Assembly (NCBI GenBank): GCA_963831705.1 | Contig: CAWHRE010000010.1 | Span: 1,240,001-1,304,000, forward strand | Length of the DNA: 64,000 nucleotides | Source: DASQPR01 sp963831705 | GTDB lineage: Bacteria > Actinomycetota > Actinomycetes > Mycobacteriales > Micromonosporaceae | Direction of reading: 5' to 3' | Shown: positions 8,410 to 17,736 of the stretch, piece after piece | How the letters are laid out: every line of letters begins with the position of its first letter | Position numbering within the stretch: the first letter of the stretch is position 1 | Made by a program: the position numbers and the translations under genes | Notes under the pieces: generated by a model | Seen by the model: the letters and a program-made list of their open reading frames with translations, nothing else | Databases searched by the model: none | What the model was told of the DNA's origin: nothing

Positions 8410-10070
8410 GGTCGCCCCCGCCGGGTGAGAACACGCTGCAGGATCACCGGTACGACGAGAACCGCGAGGAGCTCCAGGATCACCAGTGGCGTGAGGACCG
8501 TGTCATTCGGTGCGCTCGCCAGCGAGGCTGGTACCGGCACGATCTGGTCGTCCGGCACGGATGTCGGCACGCCGCCGTTGCCTGGCTGGTTGGCATCCGT
8601 GCCGGTCCCGATACCCGTGCCCGTGCCGCCACCTGTGCCGGTCCCGGTCCCGGTACCGGTGCCCGTGCCGGTACCTGTGCCCGTGCCGGTACCCGCGCCC
8701 GTGCCGGTACCTGTGCCGGTACCCGTGCCCGCGCCTGCACCCGCGCCGGACCCGGATCCGGTCGATCCGCCTGGCGGCGCCGCATCCGTTGTGCACGGAC
8801 CGGCCCCGACCTTGTCGCAGGCTGGCGGCAACGGGGCGATCTCCGCGAGGTAGTTCTTGCTGAGGTCGCTCTGGTCGAAGGTGGGGTTGTTGCAGGTGCT
8901 CACGTCTCCGATGGACTCAGTCGACCTTCGGATCGGCGGTCTTCAGCAGCGGCGATCTGGCTGAAGCCGGCCTGCACCAGGTTGATCGGCAGCGGCGAGT
9001 AGCCGATCGGGCCCATCGTGGCCGTTGACCGGTGCAGATCGAGTAGTAGATGAAGTCGCGAGCGTCTGGCGCTTGGGCGTGGTCATGCGGCGATCGTTGG
9101 AGGCGGTCGGGCAGGATCATGTACGAGTAGGACGACATCGGGTACGTACGCGGGTCGCTGTACGTGTAGACCGCGTCGAGCTTCTGGATCAGGTCGCTGA
9201 CGCGATCGGTGTCGATGTCGGCTTGGGTCAGCGACTTCGCCACGTTGTACTGCGTCGGGAGCGTGTAGTAGCCGGCCGCGTTCTCCGATCTTGACCACCG
9301 GGTACTGCGCGTTGAGCGCGTAGAGTACTCGTCGTAGCCGATCGCACCGTTGGCCGCCGAGGACGTGACGAAGTTCATGACGCCGTCCGAGCCGTTCTGC
9401 GCGACCATCTGCTGCCCTTGCGCGGGTAGTACTCGGTCATATCGTTGCATGCCCGTTGTTGAACGGCCCCCAGATGGCTCCGTCCTGGCGTCCAGGTACG
9501 CGGTGAACTGCGCGGTCGAGCCGGAGCCCTCGGAGTGCACGACCGGGATGATCGGGATCGACGGCAGCCTGCGGCCGTTGTTGTCCGCGTGATCTGCGGG
9601 GTCGTTCCAGTTCGGTGATCTGGTTGGTGAAGATCTTCGCGAGCGTCTGACCGGACAGCCGCAGGTTCCGTCACCAGCTTGCCGCCGACCCGGATCTGGT
9701 ACGGGAACGCCGTACCGCCGGCCACGATCGGCAGGTACACGTACGTCCGGCCGAGCGACGTGTCCGTCTCGCCGGTGATCGGGTCGGTGCCCTGGTAGGC
9801 GATGTCGGTCACCGCGAAGTCCACGTTGCCGAAGGCGAAGTCCTTACGACCCTGCGCCGAACCACTGGACGTGAAGACGACCTGCAGAGCCTCCTCATGA
9901 TCACGTCGGCGATCCACTGGTTGACGCGCGTTCGCCGACCACGAGGACCCGGAGCCCTCGATCGGACGCGTGCGCTGGGTGACGCGCTGGCCGGGGCGGC
10001 GATCGCCGTCGCGCTCAGCACGACGAACGAGACTGCCCAGCGCCAGCCGGCGCATCCAGCGTCGGATCAT
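8406..10070 (-). pseudogene. pstS: pstS: phosphate ABC transporter substrate-binding protein with anchored C-terminal tail; frame broken by many indels
   Basis: Starting at the ATG at 10070 (four-base overlap with pstA), PstS sequence can be followed across all three frames: signal peptide, GSGSSWSAN, GSAQGRKDFAFGNVDFAV, VVHSEGSGSTAQFTAYL, GYYTLPTQYN, DFIYYSICTGQ, then STCNNPTFDQSDLSKNYLA, a Gly/Thr-rich stalk and a C-terminal helix (LVILELLAVLVVPVIL) ending at 8406. The protein would be about 550 residues, longer than soluble PstS, and tethered to the membrane. At least ten small frame changes are needed (for example near 9926 and 10026, and between 9286 and 9670); most are cured by removing one base. 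Catalogued as broken, but dense indels in an otherwise well-kept protein suggest base-calling error rather than decay. Confidence 0.75.
8599..8760. repeat. Degenerate GC-rich tandem repeat encoding the Gly-Thr stalk of PstS
   Basis: About 160 bases built from 6- and 12-base units such as ccggtaccggtg and cccgtgccggta, encoding alternating Gly-Thr/Ala on the minus strand. Because the unit length is a multiple of three, gain or loss of units would change stalk length without shifting the frame. Its low complexity also keeps several other frames open, which creates spurious long ORFs here. Confidence 0.75.
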
Positions 10071-11289
10071 GATCGCCCACCCTTCTGGCGGGCGAGCCGC
10101 CGTGCGGTAACAAACAGAACGAGCACGATCGCGAGCAGCACGGCGGCGGCGCCGTATCCGCGCTCGACGTACCTCGGCTCGCCACTGCGCACCGCGAAGT
10201 AGATGAACAGCGGCAGCGAATTCATCGGGTTCTGGAACGGGCCACGCGTTGAAGTAGGTCGACGCGCCGGAGGTCAGCAGCACCGGCGACGTCTCGCCGA
10301 CGCCGCGAGCGACGCCGAGAATCAGCGCGGTCGACCAGGCCCGGTCGAGCGGTCGGCAGCACCACGTGCCAGAGCGTGCGCCATTGCGTCGATCCAGAGC
10401 GCAAGCCCGGCCTCGCGCAGACCACCCGGGACGACGCGCAGTACGACGTCCGCCGCTCGCGCGATGATCGGCAGCATCATCACGCTCATCGCCATCGACG
10501 CGGCGAAGCCGTTCCGCTCGAAGTGCAGCGTGACGATCAGCACGGTGTAGACGAACAGACCGGCCACGATCGACGGCAGTGCGGTCATCGCCTCGACCAC
10601 GGTCCGGACGATCCGCGCGAACCGCCCGCCGACCTCGGTCATGAACACCGCGGTACCGATACCGAGCGGCAAGCGTGACCGCGACCGCGATGCGCGATCT
10701 CGATCGTCGAACCGATAATCGCGTGCAGGATGCCACCGTGACTGAGCGGATCGTTCTCGCGGACGCCGGCCATGTCATCGCTGTAGAAGTTCCAGTGCGG
10801 CAGCGCCGGAGCGCCCTTCCAGAAAATGAAGCCGATCGTGAGCACGATCGCTGCGCCGACCAGCACCGCACCGCCGTGCACGATGCCCGAGACCAGGCGG
10901 TCGACGACGACCGTGCGCGAGTTGCCGATGCTGGTCACGCCCGCATAGAACGCCAGAAACAAGAAGTACCAACAGACCACGAGCCCAAACCAACCATGCA
11001 CCGGTATGAGCTGCTCGGTGATGATCCACGCGAGGGCCAGGGCCGCGACCATGGCACCGATCACGCTGGCCTTGTCGTCGACCGTACGGGCGCGCAGCTT
11101 CCGCGGCTCCTCGGCGGTCGGCCAAGCCGGCTCGTTCCGATACACCGGCTGCATCAGCTGCGTTGGTGTCATCTGTGTCGGCGCATGGACCGGGAGCGGC
11201 AACGGCTCGGTTGGCCACGGGTCAACGTCGGGCACCGGGCCGGACGGCGGCGCTTCGGGCGGCAGAGCATCGGACGGTACGTATGTCAT
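10067..11289 (-). pseudogene. pstA: pstA: phosphate ABC transporter permease with N-terminal extension; frame broken by about five indels
   Basis: From the ATG at 11289 (overlapping the pstC stop) to the stop at 10067 the protein would be about 406 residues. A Pro-rich cytoplasmic start and extra hydrophobic helices precede the normal permease core. Core landmarks lie in different frames: GGILHAIIGSTIEIA, then IGTAVFMTEVGGRFARIVRT, AMTALPSIVAGLFVYTVLI, LWHVVLPTARPGLV and LILGVARGVGETSPVLLT. Single extra bases are implied near 10238, 10332, 10396, 10671 and 10692; removing each restores a continuous PstA. PstA pairs with PstC as the membrane channel for phosphate. Confidence 0.75.
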
Positions 11290-12286
11290 GCGTCGACTCC
11301 CGCTCCGCTACGGCTTCGGTTGACGATCATCGCGGCGACCGTGTTGACCAGCGAGCGTGATCAGGAACAGTACGAATCCGGCGGTCAGTAGCGCGGACAG
11401 TTGCCCCGCCGAGGCCTCACCGAAGCGTCCGGCGATCAGCGACGAGACCGTCGTCGTACCGATTTCGAGCACTCGAATCTTGATGTCGAACGCCGACCGA
11501 CATGATCAGCACGACCGCGATCGTCTCGCCGAGTGCGCGGCCGAGGCTGAGCATCGTGCCGCCGATGATGCCGCCCCGTCCGAACGGCAGCACGACCGTG
11601 CGGATCATGCCCCATCGAGTGGAGCCGAGCGCGAACGCCGCCTCCCTCTCCGCGACCGGCGCCTGCGAGAACACCTGGCGCATCACCGCGCATGCCATCG
11701 GGATCACCATCAACGACACGGCGACGCCCGCGTCGAACGCCGATCCGACGTACGCCGACTTCGACCAGACCGGCGCGTTCGGATCCGTGTTCACCACGAA
11801 GAACGGCACCCAGCCGAAGTGCTGGTGGAGCCAGTGCGACAGGAAGAGCATGCGGTCTTCGAGGAAGTCCCGGCCGAGCAGGCCGTAACAGATACTCGGG
11901 ATCGCGGCCATCAAGTCGATCAGCGAGATCAGCGTCGCCTTGAGCTTCGGCGGCGCGTACTCGCTGATGTACAGCGCGGTCGTCAAGGCCAGCGGGAACG
12001 CAACGACCAGCGCGATCAGGGCGACCTCGAGCGTGCCGAGGAGGACCGCCGAGATACCGATCTTGTTCTGCTCGGGGTCCCACTGGTTTTCGACGAAGAA
12101 GTGCAGGCCGTACTGGCGGAGTGTCGGAATCGCCTGGATCGCGAGGAACAAACCGATCGAGCCGGTGATCGCGAGTACGAGCGCGCCGATACCGCGTGAA
12201 CCGCTCCGGTAGATGCGGTCGACGAGCGAGGGAGTCGTGGTGATACGACGCGGCGCATCGGTGGTCTCCGGTTCTGGCTCGCTCAT
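11286..12286 (-). pseudogene. pstC: pstC: phosphate ABC transporter permease; two implied indels near the 3' end
   Basis: From the ATG at 12286 (four-base overlap with pstB) the frame is intact for about 265 residues: N-terminal helix ALVLAITGSIGLFLAI, FPLALTTALYISEYAP, SLIDLMAAIPSICYGLLG and the permease EAA-type loop EREAAFALGSTRWGMIRTV, ending RALGETIAVVLIMSVG. The rest (KIRVLEIGTTTVSSLIAGRF, LTAGFVLFLITL, NTVAAMIVNRS) follows in another frame. One extra base near 11491 and one near 11350 explain the shifts, giving a stop at 11286. The gene order B-C-A-S differs from the common S-C-A-B order. Confidence 0.75.
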
Positions 12287-13143
12287 CCGAACCGCCCGTT
12301 GACGTAGTCGGCCGTCCGCGGGTCGGGCGGGCTGCCGAAGATCTGTGCGGTCGGGCCGTGCTCCACGATGAAGCCGGGTCGGCCCTGCTCGGCGAGGAAG
12401 AACGCGCATTGTGCCGATACGCGGGCGGCCTGCTGCATGTTGTGGGTGACGATCACGATCGTGACCTCTTGCGAGAGCTCGGATCATCGTCTCTTCGATG
12501 ACCCGGGTCGAGGTCGGGTCGAGCGCCGAACACGGCTCGTCCATCAGCAGGACGCGGGGTCGAACTGCTAGCGAGCGAGCGATGCACAGGCGCTGCTGCT
12601 GGCCACCGGAGAGCGCACCGCCGGGGGAATCGAGCCGGCTCGCGACCTCGCGCCACAGGCCGGCCTTCGTCAGGCACTCCTGCGACCAGCCAGTCCTTCG
12701 TCTGGCGATCGACCCGGGTACCGGTGAGCTTCAGACCGGCCACCACGTTGTCGTAGATGCTCATGGTCGGGAACGGGTTCGGCTTCTGGAACACCATGCC
12801 GATCGAGCGCCGCGCATCGGTCAGGCGGCGGCCGTCCTCGTAGATGTCGTCGCCGTCGAGCAGCACCTCGACCCGCGAGCTGCGCGGACGGTACCAGCTC
12901 GTGCATTCGGTTGAGGATCCGCAGGAACGTCGACTTGCCGCAGCCGGATGGGCCGATCAGCGCGGTCACGTTGCCGGCCGGCATCAGGAGTGACACCCGG
13001 TCGAGCACCTTATGGTCACCGAACCAGGCGGAGATTCCGCGCGCTTCGAGCTCGGCAAGCGGTGGCGCCATCGGACCCATCCGACCCATCGAGTCGATCG
13101 GACCCATGGGTGGCGGCTGTAGCGACATCTCTGAGGTGGACAT
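12283..13143 (-). pseudogene. pstB: pstB: phosphate ABC transporter ATPase; three implied indels
   Basis: The ATG is at 13143, eight bases after the stop of the upstream module protein. A Met/Pro-rich leader precedes a PstB ATPase: Walker A GPSGCGKSTFLRILNRMHEL, then in other frames DDIYEDGRRLTDARRSIGMV, QKPNPFPTMSIYDNV, signature LSGGQQQRLCIARSLA, Walker B VLLMDEPCSALDP and VTHNMQQAA, ending ADYVNGRFG at 12283. One extra base near each of 12870, 12680 and 12470 accounts for the breaks. All catalytic motifs survive, which is unexpected for a decaying pseudogene. It would energise PstC/PstA. Confidence 0.8.
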
Positions 13144-13151
13144 GCGTGCCC

Positions 13152-14243
13152 CTAACCGTTCGGATAACCGGAGTCACGCCGGCTGTAGTAGTAGATGAAG
13201 CCGACGATGGCGACCACGACGAACGTGAGCCCGAGGCCGAGCACCGTCGCCAGCGATGTTGAATGGCTGGCGAGCGTGAGCGTGCCGCCGACCGTGGCGA
13301 ACTCGTCCGACGGCTCCGCATAGACGGTCGAGGCGCTCGGCGGCGGGATCGTGATGGCGCCGTCGTTGTCGCTGGTCGCCGCTGCGGTCGGCGGAGTGGT
13401 CACGACGGCCGGCGGTACGATCGCGGCCGCCGTGGTCGGCGCCACTCCGGCCGTGGTCGGGAGCGACGTGACGGTCGTGAGCGGAGCCGCCGCCGTCGTG
13501 ACGGTCTCGGTCACGGTCGTCGTAACGACCGACACCGTGGGTGTTGGCGTCGGCGTAGGAGTTGGGGACGGGGACGGCGTGGGCGTCGGGCTGGCGGGGC
13601 CGCCTCCGGTGGTTACCGCGGACGGCGGATAGACGACGTCCCAGGTACCGGTGACGTTGCCGTTTCCGTCGTTGGTCAAGATCGTGAACCGGATGTCAAC
13701 CCGGAAGTAGGCAACGTTCTGATTGACGCCCGGGGCCGACGTATACAGCCGCAATTCGTAGAGATTCTGGTAGCCCGGAGTGGTCGACGCGTTCGGGAAC
13801 TCGCTGTAGTAGTCCGCCATCGACAGATCGCCCTCGGTCGCCGTGACCACCGGGAGCGTCATGTGCGCGATGTTCGCCGGTACCCCGTCGCCGGTGGCGG
13901 GATAGTTGGTCGAGCCGGTGAGGGTGTCGCCGCTCCACAGCAACGGCGCGACACCTTCCCGCGGCGTGAAAATCTTCAGCTGGGCCAGGCTGTCGCCAGG
14001 GCGGCCCGCTCCGGACGCCACGGCGTAGAACGCGGCCGGCCGCTGGCTGAGGTCACCGCCGACCACCTGCATGCCGTTCTTGTCGTAGAACGAGATCGTG
14101 CCGAGTACGTTCGCCTCCGGTTCCCAACCCGGATCCTGATCGCTCAGCGCAGCGCCGGCGAACACGAATGTGGCCGCCGCCGCGAACAGCACGAACAGCA
14201 CCGCGAACGTGTTCCGCCAACGCCTCGGATTGCGGACGGTCAT
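13152..14243 (-). CDS. Membrane-anchored surface protein with WSGDTL-type module
   Basis: 363 residues from the ATG at 14243 (four-base overlap with the preceding gene). An N-terminal hydrophobic signal or anchor (FAVLFVLFAAAATFVFAGA) is followed by a module of about 170 residues with landmarks LGTISFYD, SGAGRPGDSLAQLKIF, LLWSGDTL, YYSEFPN and YELRLYTSAPG. Then come a long Pro/Thr stalk and a C-terminal helix (VLGLGLTFVVVAIVGFIYYY) with a short basic tail. The module is clearly shared with the proteins at 14240-14779 and 15942-17681. I do not recognise it as a named domain. Placement directly before pstB suggests a partner of the phosphate-binding complex at the cell surface. Confidence 0.8.
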   Translation of the reverse strand: MTVRNPRRWRNTFAVLFVLFAAAATFVFAGAALSDQDPGWEPEANVLGTISFYDKNGMQVVGGDLSQRPAAFYAVASGAGRPGDSLAQLKIFTPREGVAPLLWSGDTLTGSTNYPATGDGVPANIAHMTLPVVTATEGDLSMADYYSEFPNASTTPGYQNLYELRLYTSAPGVNQNVAYFRVDIRFTILTNDGNGNVTGTWDVVYPPSAVTTGGGPASPTPTPSPSPTPTPTPTPTVSVVTTTVTETVTTAAAPLTTVTSLPTTAGVAPTTAAAIVPPAVVTTPPTAAATSDNDGAITIPPPSASTVYAEPSDEFATVGGTLTLASHSTSLATVLGLGLTFVVVAIVGFIYYYSRRDSGYPNG

Positions 14244-14779
14244 CCGGGTACCTGGGTCCATGTGTCGCCGGTGATCTTCAGATTCGCGGCCATGTACTCC
14301 GTCGTGTCCGCGGACTGACCCGGCGCGTCGAGAATGAGGCGGAGCTGAATCGCGCCGTTCCACCGCGGCGGGAATTCCTGGAGAAAGTCCTCGAGCGAGA
14401 AGTCGGTCGAGGTCGCCGTCGCGGTCGGATGGGCAGGATCGGTGAACGGCGTCGACGCGGTCAACGAGTCACCGCTCCACATCACGGCGGAGGCGTTCTC
14501 CCGCGGCTGGAACGCGAACAACGTCGCGGTCGCCCCGGCTCCGTTGTACGGCGCCGGGGCAGCCTTGGAGCTGACCGCCCGAGCTACGAACGGCGTGGTG
14601 TTGACGCTGCCGTGCGTCACCACGTGGCCGGACGCGTCGTACAGCGTGATCGTGCCGATCACGGCCGGGTCCGTGTACTGGTCGGCGGCCTTGGCGGGCC
14701 GGGTGACGACAACCCACGCGATTACCGCGACCACGAGGACGACGAGGCCGAGAATGAGCTTGCCACGTGCGGACTTCAT
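14240..14779 (-). CDS. Short membrane-anchored WSGDTL-type module protein
   Basis: 179 residues from the ATG at 14779, which overlaps the DUF916 gene stop by four bases. One N-terminal membrane helix (LILGLVVLVVAVIAWVVV) is followed directly by a divergent copy of the module seen in its neighbours: IGTITLYDASGHVV, FAFQPRENASAVMWSGDSL, DFSLEDFLQEFPPRWNG, IQLRLILDAPGQ and a final ITGDTWTQV. It has no stalk and no C-terminal helix. Function unknown; its conserved position between the DUF916 protein and the larger module protein suggests that the three form a surface complex. Confidence 0.78.
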   Translation of the reverse strand: MKSARGKLILGLVVLVVAVIAWVVVTRPAKAADQYTDPAVIGTITLYDASGHVVTHGSVNTTPFVARAVSSKAAPAPYNGAGATATLFAFQPRENASAVMWSGDSLTASTPFTDPAHPTATATSTDFSLEDFLQEFPPRWNGAIQLRLILDAPGQSADTTEYMAANLKITGDTWTQVPG

Positions 14780-15828
14780 TGGACGGCTCCCACCGTCTCC
14801 AGCGCGTCCTTGCGAGCCGCGAGCATTGCGGCATCGATCCGGCGCAGGACCCGACGGCGGCGCAACAGCCACAGGCCGACCAGGATCAGCAGCAACAGGA
14901 TGACGAGGATGACCAGGAGCCAGCCGATTGCCCAGAAGTAGCCGGACGTCTGCGTCTTCGGGACGGCCTGACCGATCGGCTGCTGCGGATCCGGGTACGG
15001 CGTCAGCGCGACCGATGCGGTCAGCGGGCCGTACGGGAAGATGTGCTTGAACGAGGCGGTGAACGTCGCGCTTCCGCCGGGCAGCAACTCCGGCAGATCC
15101 GTCGGCGTGTACGTGCCGAGCGTCTGGCCGAACGCGTTCTTGATCGTGATCTTGGCACTACTTCTCAACCGGATGTTTCCGGGATTGCTCACGGTGTACG
15201 ACATCGTCACGGAACCGTGGCCGAGTGGCGAACCGACGCCGTGGAAGTGCGCCGAGATGTTGCCGACCGAAAGACTTGGTCGCAGATTGCCCGGTACGCG
15301 CAGGTAGACCCGAACGGCGACGCGGGAGTCGAGGTTGACTCCGGTCTGGCCGGTCTTCGTGGTCAGCGACACCACAACGCCGCCGGCATGGTCACCGGGC
15401 GTAGCGGAAGCCGGAATCACGACGGTGAATGGGATCGCAAGGCTCTTGCCGGCCGCGATCGTCACCAGCGGCGTCGAAAAGTGGATCCAGGAACCGATGT
15501 CGACCGGCTTGCGGTCGAACGGCAGCAGGTCGAACGCGCCGGTGGCGGTGTTGTACGCGTCGGTGCCGTACACGTTGAACGAGACCGTGGCCTTGCTGAG
15601 GTTCGTCACCAGCATGTTGTCGATGAAGGACGTGCCCGGTGCGCCTTGCAGCGTGAAGTGCGTACGGCTGTCCGGTAGTCCCTTGGACGTCGCCGGCCGG
15701 ACCGACCAGATTCGCTGACCGTTGTCGACCGGCGCCATCGGAACGGCCATTGCGGTGCCCGGTGCAACGCCCACGAACGACAGCCCGGCCGCGATAACCG
15801 CAACGGCCAGCCGCAGTGACTTCCTCAT
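14776..15828 (-). CDS. DUF916 (WxL-interacting, peptidoglycan-binding) membrane protein
   Basis: 350 residues with a signal peptide (about residues 1-28), two extracellular beta domains (about 35-280), a C-terminal membrane helix (IGWLLVILVILLLLILVGLW) and a basic cytoplasmic tail. The first domain has DUF916 features: NMLVTNLSKATVSFNVYGTD, SWIHFSTPLVTIAAGKSLAI, PFTVVIPASATPGDHAGGVV. In Firmicutes, DUF916 proteins bind peptidoglycan and partner with WxL proteins. Here the gene directly upstream (15942-17681) ends in a WxL-like domain, which supports the same partnership. Start ATG at 15828; the 113-base gap upstream could hold a promoter. Confidence 0.85.
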   Translation of the reverse strand: MRKSLRLAVAVIAAGLSFVGVAPGTAMAVPMAPVDNGQRIWSVRPATSKGLPDSRTHFTLQGAPGTSFIDNMLVTNLSKATVSFNVYGTDAYNTATGAFDLLPFDRKPVDIGSWIHFSTPLVTIAAGKSLAIPFTVVIPASATPGDHAGGVVVSLTTKTGQTGVNLDSRVAVRVYLRVPGNLRPSLSVGNISAHFHGVGSPLGHGSVTMSYTVSNPGNIRLRSSAKITIKNAFGQTLGTYTPTDLPELLPGGSATFTASFKHIFPYGPLTASVALTPYPDPQQPIGQAVPKTQTSGYFWAIGWLLVILVILLLLILVGLWLLRRRRVLRRIDAAMLAARKDALETVGAVQ

Positions 15829-15941
15829 CGACGTCTTCCAATCGCATGTACGGGAATGGATAATCCGGTGCGGACCGGGTCGGTGGCGCTGACCCGGCCC
15901 GCACCGGCCGGTGCGGTTGCTTACCTAGATCTGGGCCTGAA

Positions 15942-17681
15942 TCACGGGCTGATCAGGGTGAGCGTCAGGGTGCTCGTGTAGAGACCCGGTGCCGACGTGT
16001 CCGGGATACGGAAGTCCAGGGCAGCGCCGAGGTTCGCGGTACCGAGCCCGTTGTTGGGAGCGGCGACCGCCAGGTTGTTGATGTTCGACAGACCGAGGCT
16101 GGCCGGCGTCTGCAGCGTGGAGTTGACCGCTGCACCCAGACCGATCGTGCCTTCGGCGTCGCCGCCAGCGGCGAGGACCGGGGTCCAACCGAGGTTCTTG
16201 GCAGAGATCGTGGTGGCGCCGTTGACGAAGTCAGCGGCCTGTCCCGTTACGGTCCAACCAGACTCGGAAGGACGCGTATCGACAACAGAAACACCCGTCA
16301 AATTGCCGTCGAACACCCATGCGTGGTGGTGTCCACCCGCGATGCTCGCGTCCACCGGGTGACCGGCGGCCGTGGTCGGGTCGACCTGGTTCAACGCGAC
16401 CGAAGCACCGGCGGCGACCTGAAGGCTCAGGCTGCCGGCGAACGGGGCCGTGTTGTCCTGCGCGTTCAGCGTGATGCCGGCCGTGCCGAAGTTGGCCGGC
16501 TGGACAACGAAGCTCAGCACGAGCGACGTCGACGACGAGTACGTCGTCAGCGACGGCGTGAACTTCGCCACCAGCAGGTGCGGCGAGTTCGCCGCGTTCA
16601 GCACTACTGCCTTCGTCGCTACACCAGTTGCCTGGGTGTAGGTGTCAGCGTTGCCGAGGTCCGTGGAGCCGTCGAAGAACTCGACGGAGCCCGCGAGACC
16701 GGTCGCCGTGACGTTGGCGGTCAGCGTGACGTTCGCGTTACCCGAAGCGTCGCCCGTAACCGGGCTGACCGGGTTGGCCGTGAGCGTCGTGCTGGTCGGA
16801 ATACCGGCCGGTGCAACCGTGTACGGCAGCGAGCCATTCGACGCGGTGAACGCGGTCGCGTCCGCCGGCGTGAACGCTGCGTTGAACGTGTGGTTGCCGT
16901 CCGCCGGGTGAACGACGAGCGTCGCCACACCGGTCGCCGGGTTGTAAGAGCCAGCGCCGAGGTCGACCGCGCCGTCACTGAACTCGACCGACCCGGCCGC
17001 AGCCGGGGCGACCGTCGCGGTCAGCGTGACCGCTGCGCCGCTCGTGGCCGGGCTGGTCGGGTTGGCCGTGACCGTCGTGGTCGTGGTGACCACGCCGGCC
17101 GGGTAGACGACCGTCCACGTGTCGGCGGCCGTGTTTACCTGGACGTCGGCACGGTAGTACGTAACACCCTGGCTCTGGCCGGGACCCGACGTGTACAGCC
17201 GGATCTCGTAGATGTTCTGGTAACCAGCGGTGGTGGAGTTGTTCGGGAACTCGCTGATGTAGTCGTTCAGCGAGAGGTCTCCACTGCCCATCGTCGCGAC
17301 CGGCACGCTCAGGGCGTGTACGTTCGCCGGAACGCCAGCACCCGTCGCCGGGTAGTTGGTCGCGCCACCGAGCGTGTCACCACTCCACAGACCCGGAAGA
17401 ACTCCGGGCTGCGGCGTGAACGCCTTGACCTGCGCCAGGCTGTCGCCGGGACGACCGGCTCCAGACGCAGCCGCGTAAACGCTGTACGGGTGGTCATCGA
17501 GGCTACCCCCGGTGATCACACCGCCAGCCGCGTTGTAGAACGTGATCGAGCCGAGCGCAGAAGCGTCCGGTTCGAACGCCGGGGGCGTAGCCGCGTAAGC
17601 CGCCGTACCCGCGACGAGCATTCCGGCCGTGAGAGCAAGGGCAGCAGCCCCGGCCATCACGAGCCTTTTGCGCATCTTCAC
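15942..17681 (-). CDS. Secreted protein: WSGDTL module, two Ig-like repeats and a WxL-like C-terminal domain
   Basis: 579 residues from a GTG at 17681 with a strong AAGGGAG upstream. A signal peptide (to about residue 31) precedes the shared module (about 38-195: SGAGRPGDSLAQVKAF, LWSGDTLGGATNYP, YISEFPNNSTTAGYQNIYEI). Two Ig-like/Big repeats (about 200-390) follow, each starting with a T-rich TLTANP-type strand and containing GSVEFxDG. The C-terminal 180 residues contain SGWTVTGQAADF, NLGWTP and the ending LDFRIPDTSAPGLYTSTLTL, resembling the WxL wall-binding domain of Firmicutes, although the second Trp motif is diverged. There is no membrane anchor, so attachment is probably non-covalent. 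Confidence 0.8.
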   Translation of the reverse strand: MKMRKRLVMAGAAALALTAGMLVAGTAAYAATPPAFEPDASALGSITFYNAAGGVITGGSLDDHPYSVYAAASGAGRPGDSLAQVKAFTPQPGVLPGLWSGDTLGGATNYPATGAGVPANVHALSVPVATMGSGDLSLNDYISEFPNNSTTAGYQNIYEIRLYTSGPGQSQGVTYYRADVQVNTAADTWTVVYPAGVVTTTTTVTANPTSPATSGAAVTLTATVAPAAAGSVEFSDGAVDLGAGSYNPATGVATLVVHPADGNHTFNAAFTPADATAFTASNGSLPYTVAPAGIPTSTTLTANPVSPVTGDASGNANVTLTANVTATGLAGSVEFFDGSTDLGNADTYTQATGVATKAVVLNAANSPHLLVAKFTPSLTTYSSSTSLVLSFVVQPANFGTAGITLNAQDNTAPFAGSLSLQVAAGASVALNQVDPTTAAGHPVDASIAGGHHHAWVFDGNLTGVSVVDTRPSESGWTVTGQAADFVNGATTISAKNLGWTPVLAAGGDAEGTIGLGAAVNSTLQTPASLGLSNINNLAVAAPNNGLGTANLGAALDFRIPDTSAPGLYTSTLTLTLISP

Positions 17682-17736
17682 GGAAGACTCCCTTTCGTGG
17701 TGGGTTTGCCGGTCCGTATCGGACCGGCGATTACGG

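Noticed and set aside
8599..8760. CRISPR-like repeat
   Set aside because: Units are 6-12 bases, contiguous and without spacers; they encode a Gly-Thr stalk.
6388..8853. Plus-strand open frame of 821 codons opposite the large PstS-like gene
   Set aside because: Arg-rich, no domain, exactly antisense to a well-supported gene; it is open because of GC-rich codon bias and the repeat near 8.6 kb.
9375..12866. Programmed frameshifting in the pst genes
   Set aside because: Sites are many, have no common slippery heptamer or downstream structure, and occur even inside catalytic motifs; error or mutation is simpler.
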